From Rotaria sordida (taxonomy: Eukaryota > Rotifera > Eurotatoria > Philodinida > Philodinidae): a stretch of 64,000 nucleotides of DNA. The position numbers and the translations under genes are program-made. Below are positions 36,780 through 49,143 of the stretch, one piece after another. The notes below the pieces were generated by a model. That model was not told the origin of the DNA. It worked only from the letters and a program-made list of their open reading frames with translations, and ran no database searches. The first letter of the stretch is position 1. Each line of letters opens with the position of its first letter. The stretch spans positions 248,001 to 312,000 of the forward strand of contig CAJNOL010000045.1 in the NCBI GenBank assembly GCA_905250125.1, in the 5' to 3' direction.

Positions 36780-39560
36780 TAACAACTATTTAATTATAAA
36801 TTTGAGTAATTAGTCTATTTAAATTATTTTGAACTACTTGATGCATTTCTTTAATAGTTTGAGTAACAGATAATGATCGTTGAACATTATCATGATTGTG
36901 AACTCCGCGAGCGGCTTGAATTTTACTTCTATTCATCGTCAAAGAATAAGAACATCGACGATTAGTACATACTCATCAAGATGTGCCATTTTTATTATTT
37001 TTTTGTAAATGAATAAAAGAGTACATCATTGTCGAATATATCTCTTGAAAAGTTTTCTTTTTTTGTTTTTAATTTAAAAAAGAAACAAAAAAAAAGCACT
37101 AGAAAACATGATAAATTTTTTAGAAAATAAGAAAAAGGATTTTATGATTGATATAAATTATGACATCTCGATTATTTATCGAGTCAAGCAAGTATTACTT
37201 ATACTATGTTTCCAGGATATATCTATTTTTTTAAGCACTTACGAGTGTTACAATAAAAGAGAGCATCAATCAAAAGATATCTATTAATATAAGATAAAAA
37301 TAAAAGACCAGTTGATAACATTTAATTATTTTTCCCTTAATTTTCTTCTTCATTTTTGTTATTCAATGTACTATTTTCGATCGAAATATCAGAAGATGCT
37401 AATGTGTTTCTAAGATTATTTGTATTCCTCAGTTGTGATATTAAATTGATTCAAAAAATCGATCATAAATTTATTTTACATTTATCTGAATCTTTATCAT
37501 GAGTAACATCATCTTTAGCAACTGATACTCGCAGTTTGTCATGTTTTTTGGTGTTTATCAATTAAATTAGTACCCATTTGTCAATTTTGCATGAATATAA
37601 AAATTTCCTTAATGTATTTTTGCATTAACGCCAGAACTCTATAAGTAAATAATGAAATCACGAAATAATTGGTAATTCCAATATTAATAAAATATAATCT
37701 TTTACTCGTAATATTTGTGCAAGTTGTTTGGTTGTTATTCTTCGATATTGATAGGACAATGTCTTCTTGATGCTTGCATTAATTGTTGAATCCATCAAAT
37801 TGACACACTAAAGATGATAAATTTGAAGAACAACTATAATTATTGAAAACATTATGTCTACTATTATTGTTTATATTAGAATAATTATTAATAAGTTCTG
37901 CATTTTGTTGTGTTATTAATATTTGTTGAGAAATAGAAGGACCAATATTATTTTATCGTGATGATAGAATAATAATTAATTGAAAACCATATAGAAGCTT
38001 TTTGATATCAACATAAAATTTCATCAGTTCAACAGCTGTTTGTGCTATTTCAAGTGAAATAGTTAGGTATTCAACTATATTTTGTTTGGTATTTTAGCGA
38101 TCTGTTGAATTGAATCCGCTGTTATGTCATCAAAATCCAAGTATCTTAATTGTGATTCAGTCTATTAAAACTAAGAAGCTATAGAAACATTCATTTGATT
38201 TTTTTTACTTTCAGAACACAAATACAAGCCTGATGAAATAGATGTCATAAACCATAAATACGATATGAATGATCACGTGATTTAGAAAATAATGTACAAA
38301 TAGTATCATCATGTCCTTGACACCCTATCATCACATTGTTGTACTCATCATGTGTACGTATTAATGTATCATTTGCTGCTTGAGAAATTTTTAATGTTGA
38401 TGGTTCATCATGATGCATAAGATATATGAAATACATAATATGAGTAAGACTCGGATAATTACATGAATCAGTATTGTGTTCCTCAGCTACTTGATCAATT
38501 TCATGCTTAGTACATTTATGAACATCTTCTGGCGATATACATGCAGAAAATATGAACCTTTGAATAAATAAATCACAAGAAAATTAGAAAACATTATTCA
38601 CCATAAATTTTACCATGCAAATAAACCATCTGCTTCTAGTTGTGAATTTTTTTCTTTTAAAATATTCATAATGGTATTAGGATGTGCAGCTGTAATAATA
38701 GACAACCACGGATTTTCACATTTAATATCATCTTTCACTAGATATCGAAAATAACATTTAGGTCCATTCCGCAGCGTATTTAAAACAGATCTATAATATG
38801 TAACTATATCTGCTCGATAAAGACTAAAACATGATACAAAAGTATTAAATTCATCGAAGGTCCTAATATATAACAATAGAAAGACAAAAAGGTTTATTTC
38901 TTCTTCAAATAGTACGTAGCTGGAAAGATAAGCAGATGCATTGACCAGCGATATCGGTTACAAGCATTTTTAAAATTTTCATAAAACCGTCGGTCCTAAA
39001 TTTTTCCGTAAATTTCTTAAAAGTTTTAAGCTTAAAATATTTTAAAATAGCAAAGGAAGAAAACGATGATAGAAAACCTATTTATATGAAACCAAATGAT
39101 AGTATTTCAAAAGACGAATTTGAAATATCGAAAATTTAAAAAAATTAAATATCCATTTTTGTGTCACCTTGGCAACATCAATCTACAACAAATATTTTGA
39201 ACAATACCAATGACAGGCTTTAAAAATTTTTTAACCAGTGGTGGAGGTGACTCACTCGGTTGGCTTACACTCCTGTATGTATCTAACAAAGACTCGACCT
39301 AAAAAATCTTCATATAATACATTATATAATTAATAATCTTACTGAATAATGGATTTTTTTCTAGCTCATGTAACAAGCTTTCAACTGTAATCGAATTGTT
39401 AATGCAATTATGCTCAATTATTATTTGTAGATACAGTTCAATTTTCTTGCTTGCTTGCTCAACCTAACCAATTGATATTGACTTGTTAGAACCTCTACAT
39501 ATATAAAGAAAATATATTAAATTATTCAAATTAATTTTATATTTGACCATACCCGGATAT
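36780..39560 (-). pseudogene. Degraded DUF3987-like gene
   Basis: Read on minus: ELYLQIIIEHNCINNSITVE with SLLHELEKNPLF (about 39440-39345), LLDTYRSVSQPSESPPPLVK (39290-39230), then 38876-38610 with LVKDDIKCENPWLSIITAAH and EADGLFAW. This is followed, across a 50-60 base intron, by 38580-38245 with TLFSKSRDHSYRIYG, and more weakly SLEIAQTAVELMKFYVDIKK near 38070. The order matches the C-terminal half of DUF3987 proteins (primase/helicase-associated ATPase-like). After 38245 the frame needs shifts, an in-frame TAG at 38084-38086 and TAA near 37955 interrupt it, and one needed donor is missing. A Lys/Gln-rich end (MNRSKIQAARGVHNH) lies at about 36935. Recent decay is likely; unrecognised introns could rescue part. 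Confidence 0.45.
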
Positions 39561-40350
39561 TCAACAATAGCGTACCAAAAAAAAAAATTAACAGAATATT
39601 TCAATCCAAATCTAAATTCAAAACTGTTCGAGAACACCAATAAGCTATACCTGATAATACAACACCCATTAAATGCATAAAAGGCATCTTTTTAACATAT
39701 GATATTGTCAAGTACGACTTTTATTTCGCCGGAAAAAAATATCATTATTCGACGTAACTTTTATACATTCAAACATGATTTAATGGCATTTATCACTTAA
39801 CATTTTTTATTTGAAGAATAAAACTTTGAATACGTATTTTAACTATAATGCATTCTTCACTACCAATGATTAAGTTTGAACTAATTAGCGCCTTTCTTGA
39901 TGAAATGTGTACTTCTGGTAATCAATATTCAAACAAAATGAATGTCAAATATTCTAGTATGAAGTGATAAAATTTCTAAAGAAGATGTCAATTCATAATT
40001 AATTCATAATATCATGAAAAACAAAGAGGCGCTATTGCAATCATATAATAGCTGTGCACATTTCTTTTAAATATTTATCAAACCTTGGATATTACAAAGA
40101 TAGTAGCTGTATAAAAACTTTTAAAAGCAGCTCTTCAATCTTTTAAACAACTGTGATAATTTTTAACTAGCTATAATAATGCTCACATAGCTAAAATGAT
40201 GTTTAAATAATGCTAGATTTTACATAGTTAGTTACATCAAACAGTGCTATAAACGAAAATTGTCAGCTACTCATTATCAACTAGCTAAGTATTCTCCTAA
40301 AAAAGTATCCCTTTTGTGAAGCTACCTATTATCCACCATATTTTTTTTTC
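39561..40350. other. No gene recognised
   Basis: AT-rich spacer between the DUF3987-like relic and the satellite array. It may contain decayed upstream exons of the former. Short repeats of AACTAGCTA type occur at 40160-40290. Confidence 0.35.
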
Positions 40351-43300
40351 TTTAATAGCGTTACTAGATGTACAAGGCCATCACGGCACGTGAGGTATGA
40401 TCGACTCAAGTAAACAAAAACAAATCAACCATTATCATTTCATGAGACAAAAGTAATATATTGTGAAAGCATGATAGAATACTGCTTTATGTAAGCAAGC
40501 TTCTTGTGCACACATATGTAGATGTTTGAGATTGTTATTTAATAATTGAATTGACCTTGAATATCGAAGATAAACCTATTTCAAACTGAAATTCAACCGT
40601 CTTAAAAAAAAACTATTCGACGTTTTTTTTATCAGTTTTGCAGAGCAGAGTAATCATGAACCATCAGTATTTATTAAATCGTTTAATATTTCGATGAAAC
40701 AGACAAGATCATGCAGTCGTATAAGTTCAGTCGAGAACTTGGCGCTACTGGAAGTTAAGAACTGTTACATGTTTTTCGACGAAAATTGCAAAACGAGATC
40801 ACAAACACTTTGAACAATATGTAAACAATATCTATTCCGATTCTCTGTTTTCTTTTCAGGATTATTGAATTCCTTTTATGATGAGACGCGAGAAACTGAT
40901 TATAAAACACATCGACTCATACAGTTCAGATATTAGATGATTGCTCTTTTTTTTTGCTTGGCTTCTATTTTGAGACTTTTCACTGACAAAGACAAAGAAC
41001 TGAATTTCGTATGTTCATCATAAATCGATAATTACGTTCGAATATAAACGTCAATTCATTCTATTTAGTATACTTTTTGTCTCGTTTAATGACGTCACTA
41101 AACGCACAAGCCAATCATGATGTGTGAGACATGATCGATGCATATAAACAAAAACAAATCAACTATTATCGTTTCATGAAACAAAAATAATATTTTATCA
41201 AAGCATGACACAACATTGTTTCATGTAAACAAGCGTCTCGTGCAAACATATGTGGATGTCTGGAGTTACTATTTAAACGTCTGGTTCCAATGTAAAAAAA
41301 TTTCCTCAATAATCCCCAAATAATCGATTAAAAATCGATTATAATAATACGATTCAAATCAATAATTTAAGCATCAATAATCGCAAAAAAAATCAGTACG
41401 AAATCTATTACTTTGATTAATTTGATTATGATCGATTTGAAATTGAGTAAAAGGTGGATTATAATCAAATTAACCAAAATAATCGATTTCATACTGATTT
41501 TTTTGCGATTATTTCTGCCTGAATTATTGCACTTAATTGTATCATTCTAATAGATTTCTAATCGATTATTCGTGATTATTGAAGATACTTTTTTTACATG
41601 GGTTGACTGTGGATGTCGAAGATACATTTATTTCAAATTGAAATTTAATCCTTTTTTTTAAGAAAATGATTCGATGCCTTTTTATCAGTTTTTTACAGCA
41701 GAGTAAACCTGAATCATCAGAAATTACTAAACCGTTTAATATTTATATGAAAGAGACAAAATTGTGTCATCTTTCACGTTTAGTCTATAATTCGATGCTA
41801 CTAGAAGTTGACATGTGTTACATGTTTTTCGACGGAAATTGCACAACGATATTAGAAGTACTTTGAACAATATATAAACTATATCTACTGCGATGTTCTG
41901 TTCTCCTTTCAGGATTATTGGATATTTTTACGGTGAGACATCACAAATGGATTGTTAAATACACCGACTGATACAGTTCACATACGAGATGATTGCTCTT
42001 TTTTTTGCCTGGTTTCTGTTGTGAAATTTTTCACTGACCAAGATAGAGAAATGAACTTCATACATTCATCATAAATCTATAATTACGTTCGAATATAAAC
42101 GTCATTTCATTCTATTCAATATATTTCTTTTCTTTAATAGCGTCACTAGATGTACAAGGCCATCACGGCACGTGAGGCATGATCGACTCAAGTAAACAAA
42201 AATAAATCAACCGTTACCTTTGCATAAGACAAAAGTAATATTTTGTGAAAGCATGATAAAATACTGCTTTATGTAAGCAAACTTCTCGTTCACACATACA
42301 CAGATGTCTGCAATTGTGATTTAAGAATTGAATTGACCTTGGATGTCTAAGACAAATTTATTTCAAACTGAAATTTAGCTTTTTTGAAAAAAAATCATTT
42401 AACGTCTTTTTATCGGTGGGCTAGAGCAAAGTAAAGATGAAGTATCAGTAATGATTACGTTGTTTAATATTCTGGTGAAAGAAACAAGACTGTGAAATTG
42501 TACAAGTTCAATCTATAATATGGTGCTACTAGAAGTTGAGAACTGTTGCATCTTTGCCGACAAAAATTGAAAAAGGAGATAAGAAGCACGTTCAACAATA
42601 TGCGAACTGTATGTGCTAAAATTTTCTGTTTTTCTTTTGGGGATTATTGAATTTTTTTTCGGTGAGACGTGAGAAATGGATTATAAAATACATCGACTGA
42701 TGCAGTTCACATATGAGATGACTGCTCTGTGTTTTTTTGCTTGCTTTTTGTTTTGGGATTTTTCTGTCAGGGAGAGAGTGAAATGAACTTTGTACGTTGA
42801 TCATAAGTCGATAATTACGTTTGAATATAAACGTCAATACATTCTATTTAGTATATGTTGTTCTTTTGTCCTTTACTGGTGTCACTAAATATAGAAAGCT
42901 ATCACGAGATATGAGGCATGATCGATTCAAATAAACAAAAAATCAATCAACTGTTATTGTTTTATTAGACAGAAGTGATATTTTATCAAAACATGATAAA
43001 ATACTGTTTTATGTAAACAAGCTTCTCGTTCAGGCATATGTAGATGTCTGGAATTGCTACTTAAACGTCCGGTTGGCCCCGGACATTGAAGACAGACTCT
43101 TCTCAAAACAAAATTTTGCGTTTTTCAAAAAAATATAATTCGATGTTTTTTTTATTAGTTTTGTAGAGCAGAGTGAATCTGAACCATCAGCATTGATTAA
43201 ATCATTTGTTATTCCGATGAAACAGACAGGATCGTGCCATAGAACATGTTTAATCTGTACTTTGATGCTACTAAAAGTTGAGAACTGTTAGACGTATTTC

Positions 43301-44577
43301 GACAAAAATTGGAGAGATGAAAAGCACTTTGAACCATATGAGAATTATATCTACTGCGATTTTCTGTTTTCCTTTCAGGATTATTGGAATTTTTTGACGG
43401 TGAGACGTGAATAACAAATTGTAAAATAGATCGACTGATACAGTTCACATATGAGATGACTACTCTGTGTTTTTTTGCTTGCTTTTTGTTTTGAGATTTT
43501 TCTGTCAGGGAGAGAGTGAAATGAACTTTGTACGTTGATCATAAATCGATAATTACGTTCGAATATAAACGTCAATTCATTCTATTTAATGTATGTTGTT
43601 CTTTTGTCCTTTACTGGTGTCACTAAATATAGAAAGCTATCACGAGATATGAGACATGATCGATTCAAATAAACAAAAAATCAATCAACTATTATCGCTT
43701 CATGACAAGTAACATTTTATCAAAACATGATAAAAACACTGTTTTATGTAAACAAGCTTCTCGTTCATTCATACATAGATGTCTCGAATTGTGATTTAAG
43801 AAGTGAATTGGCTGTGGACGTCGAAGACAAATTTATTTTAAACCGAAACTTGGCCTTTTTATAAAAAAATGATTCGACGTTTTTCTATCAGTTTTGCAGA
43901 GCACAGTAATCATGAACCATAAGTATTCATAAAATGGTTTACTATTTTGATGAAACAGGCAAGATGATGCAGTCGTACAAGTTCAATCTATAGTTTAATG
44001 CTACTAGAAGTTGAGAAGTGTTACATATCTTTTGGATGAAAATTGCAAAACGAGATCACAAGCACTTTGAACAATATATAACCTCTACCTATCGCGATTT
44101 TTTGTTTTCCTTTCAGGATTATTGCACTTTTTTTTTCCGGTGAGACGTTAGAAATGGATTATAAAATACATCGACTGAAACAGTTCACATATGAGATGGT
44201 TGCTGTTGTTTTTTGCTTAGTTTCTGTTTTGAGATTTTTCAGTGACAAAGATAGTGAAATGAACTTTGTACGTTGATCATAAATCAATAATTACGTTCGA
44301 ATATAAACGCCAATTCATTCTAGTCAGTGTATTTTTGTTCTTTAATAGCGTCACTAAATGTATGAACTAATCACGGCACGTGAGCCATGATCGATTCAGA
44401 CAAAGAAGAACAAACCAATCATTATTGTTTCATGAAAAAAAAGTAACATTTTATCAACACATGATAAAATACTGTTTTATGTAAACAAGCTTCTCGTCCA
44501 CATATATGTAGATGTTTGAAATTGCGATTTGAAAATTGAATTGACCATGGATGTCAAGGAAAACTTTATTTTACATT
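40351..44577 (+). repeat. Satellite array, six units of about 735 bp
   Basis: Taking the TTTAATAGCGTCACTA block as unit start gives units at 40351, 41085, 42133, 42872, 43610 and 44341. Lengths are 734, 1048 (including a 316-base insertion), 739, 738, 731 and a final partial unit of about 237. All carry GGCATGATCGA..CAA, a TTTCAGGATTATTG block and AATTACGTTCGAATATAAACG. Units 4 and 5 are most alike, suggesting the latest duplication. Minus-strand frames at 42616-42837 and 43381-43575 begin with a shared peptide because the units are copies. Base differences between units are spread, with no coding constraint seen. Confidence 0.9.
41287..41602. mobile_element. MITE-like palindromic insertion in satellite unit 2
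   Basis: A 316-base insert present only in unit 2. It begins CCAATGTAAAAAAA and ends TTTTTTTACATGGG, and the two halves are reverse complements throughout (AATAATCGCAAAAAAA and TTTTTTTGCGATTATT in the middle arms). The flanks read GGTT and TTGAC, while the uninterrupted unit 4 has GGTTGG at the same point, consistent with a 2-bp TT duplication. No coding capacity. Confidence 0.75.
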
Positions 44578-45911
44578 CATCTCATTGTGCATTAGAAAGT
44601 CTGATTACATTTTTCGCATGACTTTCGTGTAGGGAGCAATAAATGTTAGTGATCGGTAATTTTAACTTCGATATACATTTTGAGTCAAATGAGATATGAG
44701 AACTCATTCCAATAACGTCAGTTTCTTGTTTTTTCTGCAGAGCTTTAAGACAAACAGGTTCTTTTTTTTAATTGAAAATAAGAAGGATTTGAAAGCGTGA
44801 TGTTAGAACGTGCAAGGTAGGCGTGCTCGAGGAAAAGCTTTTCGTCTGTCGTTAGTCTATTTTTGTATGGGTGTATTAGGTCAGAAGGTAGAAGTATATC
44901 GATGTATATTGGTGAGAGTGAAAATCATGACTTACGTTTTTCGTGTACTTTTCGGACGGTAGTCGAGCCCAATCAATGAGAGAAGAAGCTCCCCTATTGA
45001 TTGCTAATCGACTCTGTGTTGACATGTTTACATCGTTTTGTCATGAAGAGGATTATTTTTGATCAATCGGTGGGCGGAATGATGGCTCGATTAAGCAATG
45101 GAAAGGTATTGGCTAAATGAGATATGTGGGCTTTAGCTTTCAAATATCATTCCTCCCCATCTCTCCCTAAGTTTGAAATGTAAATATTATTGCGTAGCAG
45201 TAATGTGTTTAAGCAAAGTATAAATAGTGAAGACGATACGTTAGTTGTTATGGTTCGTAAATGGTAATGTGTTACACTATTTTTGGATTTATTCATGGAC
45301 AACATTGAATTAGCTATTATGGAGTATAATTATTTGCATGAACATGAATAGACTGGATGCCTTTTCCTGGTGTTGTCAAATGAATCCTTGCATTCAATTT
45401 TTCTTGGATATCTTGAAGAATGTTGTTCTGAATAATAATTACACATGAACGTTTGGTCGGTGTTATTTAGAGCTTGAATGTGTGTTAACCGATTCGTTTT
45501 GAGTGGATGTTGGTTATGAGTAACCTTGAGTATTGTCGTAGTCCAACGCCGCTCTCTAACTTCAAAATGCAACATTCTATTATATGGTCTCTTCATAGTT
45601 ATATGACCATTGTATGATGCACTCTATTTGTATGTTAGTGAAATCTCCTGCACGGTAGTGTATTTTTTGGAACCCGTTTTCTGGTGACACAAACGCTTAT
45701 GTTGTTTCACTAGTTATTTTTCACATGATTATCTCTATTTCATTTCGAAATCGAGATTTTCTTGATCATATTTACTTCGTCTATTTAAGAAACTGTTACA
45801 GTTCATCTCTATTTTTTCCTGTAGCATAGAAGAAGAACAAAAGCAAGCTGTCTATGCTTGTTTGCAAGCAATTCATTTTTACGAACAAGTCTAAATAATT
45901 TTTTGTTCTAG
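44578..45911. other. Spacer and 5' flank of the tail-collar-like gene
   Basis: It is less AT-rich than most of the window between 44800 and 45700, but no gene was recognised. The minus frame 45330-45596 has no family resemblance. Just before the next gene are two acceptor-like sites, TTCCTGTAG near 45825 and TTTTTTGTTCTAG at 45899-45911, the latter abutting the ATG. Confidence 0.4.
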
Positions 45912-46604
45912 ATGCTCCTAAAAATATTCCTATCACTCATTTTGGTATTTGAGCTTGTCGAAGCTCAAGCTGGTTGTGGTGTACTCTCGTGCATCGGTGT
46001 TCCCCCCGGAATTATTGTTGCGTACAGCGGTACAACGCCTCCAAACAGATGGCTCTGGTGTGATGGATCGGCAGTATCACGTACGACCTATAGCATCCTG
46101 TATGCCGCTATTGGCATCTCATTTGGCTCAGGTGATGGTACTACTACATTTAACTTACCAAATTGCACAGACAAGTTCCTTCTTGGTCAAAACCCTACGG
46201 GTGGATTGGGTTTTAATGTAGGTGGTGCTAGCTCGATTTATCTGACAGAAGACCAACTTCCAACACATAGCCATGGGGTCAGCTCAATAGTCGTCAATAG
46301 CGCAGGTGCACACATCCATAGTATTAATGATCCTGGTCATAACCATGGAGGGTGGACAGGTTTCGAAGCAGGTGGTGAGGCCAGCCCGGGTGCGAGATTT
46401 ACAACAGGTGTTTTGCGCAGTAACGGTCACAGACATACTATTAATAGGGATTTTACAAATATAACAATCAACTCAAACAGCAATCATTCGCATACTCTTT
46501 CTGGTATGACAGGTGCGACAGGTACTGGAGCCTCAATCAAGATCATGCCACCTTACCTAAAAGCCAATTTTATTGTATATGCTGGATGCCAGTGCTCTGG
46601 TTGA
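45912..46604 (+). CDS. Secreted phage tail-collar-like protein
   Basis: An intact intronless 230-residue frame. A eukaryotic-style signal peptide (LLKIFLSLILVFELVEAQA) precedes a tail-collar fold segment, residues 28-100: PPGIIVAYSGTTPPNRWLWC and DGSAVSRTTYSILYAAIG, then FNLPNCTDKFLLGQ. This is typical of tail-fibre collar and microcystin-dependent-protein domains. The second half carries repeated His motifs (PTHSHG, AHIHSINDPGHNHGG, NGHRHTI, SNHSHTL), which in phage fibres lie along the trimer axis and can bind metal. Both ends gained cysteines (AGCGVLSCIG and AGCQCSG), suggesting disulfides. GC is clearly above the neighbours, fitting relatively recent transfer from bacteria or phage. Role unknown: perhaps an extracellular adhesive or lectin-like fibre. 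Confidence 0.85.
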   Translation: MLLKIFLSLILVFELVEAQAGCGVLSCIGVPPGIIVAYSGTTPPNRWLWCDGSAVSRTTYSILYAAIGISFGSGDGTTTFNLPNCTDKFLLGQNPTGGLGFNVGGASSIYLTEDQLPTHSHGVSSIVVNSAGAHIHSINDPGHNHGGWTGFEAGGEASPGARFTTGVLRSNGHRHTINRDFTNITINSNSNHSHTLSGMTGATGTGASIKIMPPYLKANFIVYAGCQCSG

Positions 46605-47560
46605 AGCTCCTTAAGACAAGATCGGGAAAAGGAAGAGTATGGATCCAGGTGCTATTACAGTGACACTGCATGAACACATATTATTTATTCACGCATTATT
46701 TTCTATTCCTTTTAATCGTATTTAGAATTTTGATTAATTTCTCTTTTTAGTTTTCATGTTTAAGATACACATTTTATTTTGTAGTTTAAACTAGTTGATA
46801 CTAATCATTCTTTTCGAAATAAAGATCCTGCACACGTACATCAAGACACATTCAATTATATATACTTATAAGAAAAAAGAAAGAAAAGAACAGCAAAGGA
46901 AAGAGAACAGTAACACTTGGTGAATTTGTAAAACAAGAGCAAAAAAACTATCAATATTAACAATAATAATTTTATCATTATTCAATCCGAATTGAATTAA
47001 CGTTCATATTGACCAGTGTCTTTATTCAGATGAAACTCGATCCCATATCTTATCAAATAATCTTTTTATAAATAGGCTTAAAATAGATTGTGATACAGAG
47101 AGTTTTGGAAAAAAGACTCAACTCATTCCTTCAACATTATACTGTTCATTTGATGTATCTGTTATCATAAATGATTCACAAATATACGAAATAGTTTTGA
47201 GAAAGTCATGTGTTTCGATTTTCAAAACGTGGATTCCATTTTAGATATTTGTTCAGAAAATTTAATCTTGAACCTAAAGGAGAAGGCATCAAAATAGAAT
47301 AACTTGTACGATTTTCATCTGTTTGTACAATTCTCATGAGAGATTCCGAAAAGAATTCGATTCTTGTATTCACTATTTTTGTGCATCTAATTTATTCATT
47401 TATTTTGATTAGTGTACTTCGATTTTAATCATTATAATTATAATACATGTATGTTGATCACTGAAACAAAATTTCAAGGTAATGCAAATAAGAAAAAGTT
47501 ATTGCCACAAATTATTATTATTAATTAATTGTCTTGCTAATTATCAAAATCTAATCCTCT
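46605..47560. other. 3' UTR and spacer
   Basis: An AATAAA at 46820-46825 is the likely polyadenylation signal of the tail-collar-like gene. No other feature seen. Confidence 0.4.
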
Positions 47561-47860
47561 TTGAATTCAATATTCTATTTAAATACAAAGAAAATGATTT
47601 ATCCAACATTATTAATAAAAGTTCAAAAAGCTCAACTCGATGATTTACCAAAATTTTCCGAGTATATTTCTAAAGATATCGAGCGTTTTTTGAAAAGCAA
47701 TAAGAATATTACGAAAGCGAACGATGAATCAGACAGTCATACTATTCTTGAAATGCTTCGTAGTACATCAACAGAATCAACTGAATTGTGGTTCCATAAT
47801 AATGAACATAATTTCACAAAATGGTCAGATTTTGAAATGGTTATTTTTCTACTACAATGA
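47561..47860 (+). pseudogene. Retrotransposon gag-like fragment
   Basis: The frame from ATG 47594 contains DIERFLKSNKNITKANDESD, then ILEMLRSTSTESTELWFHNN followed by EHNFTKWSDFEM. This has the spacing of the retrotransposon gag pattern (A..WF.......W..F). It ends abruptly, and I see no zinc knuckle, protease, reverse transcriptase or LTR nearby. It is probably an isolated relic; a host-adopted gag exon is less likely. Confidence 0.4.
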
Positions 47861-49143
47861 TTCATGAAAAATTTGATTCATCAAAGCAACAAAAACGAAT
47901 ACAGTGATACATTGACGAGTGAAGTAAATACGCTTATTTTTCAGTGGTTATTTCTAATTGTACTATGTAAATATTTTTTAGAACAGGCCCTAATATTAAG
48001 ATTTATATATATATATATATGTTCAGAATCAGGTTAATATGAATAATTGTGTCGTATAAATATCATGCTGGTCATTTTTTTAAAAATGAATGGATGATGC
48101 TAGTTTTCTTATTTTTTCATAATGGAAGAGTGTTATAGAGATGACGTGGAACCGTTGAAATATGTAGACATGTCTCTTATCAGAACTAATGAAACAACGT
48201 TTGCTCCTGATTTTGTTGTGAATAATATGAAAAGAATCAAAAAAATGAAAAATAGCCATGATAAAAATGCTATAGAAAAACATTGAAAGTTATGTCTAAT
48301 TTTTCTGTGCAATTATTTTTGTTTTTATTTGATTCAATTCCGACAAGCAACAATTAAACTTCTGTGTTCTCTGGTATTTCTCTATACTTTCTTGTGCTTC
48401 TTCATACTTTTCAATACTTCTTCGTACTTCTATCTACTTCGATATTGATCTTTGTTTTTGTATCATTCCTAGGTTATTTAAATGCTGGTGTTATCACATC
48501 GATTTTTATTAGTGATGCTTAAATAATACTTAAAACTCATGTATAATATAAAATCATATAGAATCCATTAGACAGTAGAACACCAAACACAATAAAGCGT
48601 AGCTTAATAGATATAGAAATGTACTACATTTCTTCGTAAAAGCAATCTAGTCATTTTTCTGTAAAATATGTAAGCTCTATTAATCTGTAGTTTATAACAT
48701 AGTGTCGAATAAAAATATAAGAACAGCATACATAAATAATTTTAAAAAAGACAAGATGTACATAAATATCGAAAAAGTGTTTTTTCACTAGAGAATTCGA
48801 AAACGGCAAATACACAATAAAAATAAATGTCTCTCAAAAATACGAAAAAAAAATTTAAATACGGCTTTTCTTTAGTTTTTGAGATGATGATAATTCTAAT
48901 GATAATTAACTATGCTTCTGAGAGTTTGTTTGAGATATAGTTGTTTGTATACTTGAAGAAAGACCATATATAATTGATGATACATCAGCTGAAACAAAAA
49001 CAGAAACTTGCATAATATATGGGTATTAAATTTATGGTGGTGTTAATTTGACAGCAGTTGATGACAATGAACTACCTGTTGATTGTTGAAAGTCGAGCGT
49101 TTTCTTGTTCTTCGTTAGTTATTTTCATTGATTTAGTATGGCT
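47861..49143. other. No gene; simple repeats
   Basis: A degenerate CTTCT/TACTTC repeat lies at about 48355-48440 and a TA tract near 48005-48021. Otherwise AT-rich and featureless. Confidence 0.45.

Noticed and set aside
36480-38240. Possibility that the DUF3987-like gene is intact with unusual introns
   Set aside because: In-frame stops near 38085 and 37955 and a missing GT donor after the DDITADSIQQ segment make an intact frame unlikely, although not excluded without cDNA.
42616-43575. Similar minus-strand peptides (73, 79 and 64 residues) in neighbouring positions
   Set aside because: They repeat because the DNA is a satellite; the frames are not kept in all units and differences fall evenly on codon positions.
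45330-45596. 88-residue minus-strand frame in a less AT-rich stretch
   Set aside because: Looked at as a possible mobile-element relic, but no motif or repeat boundary could be shown.
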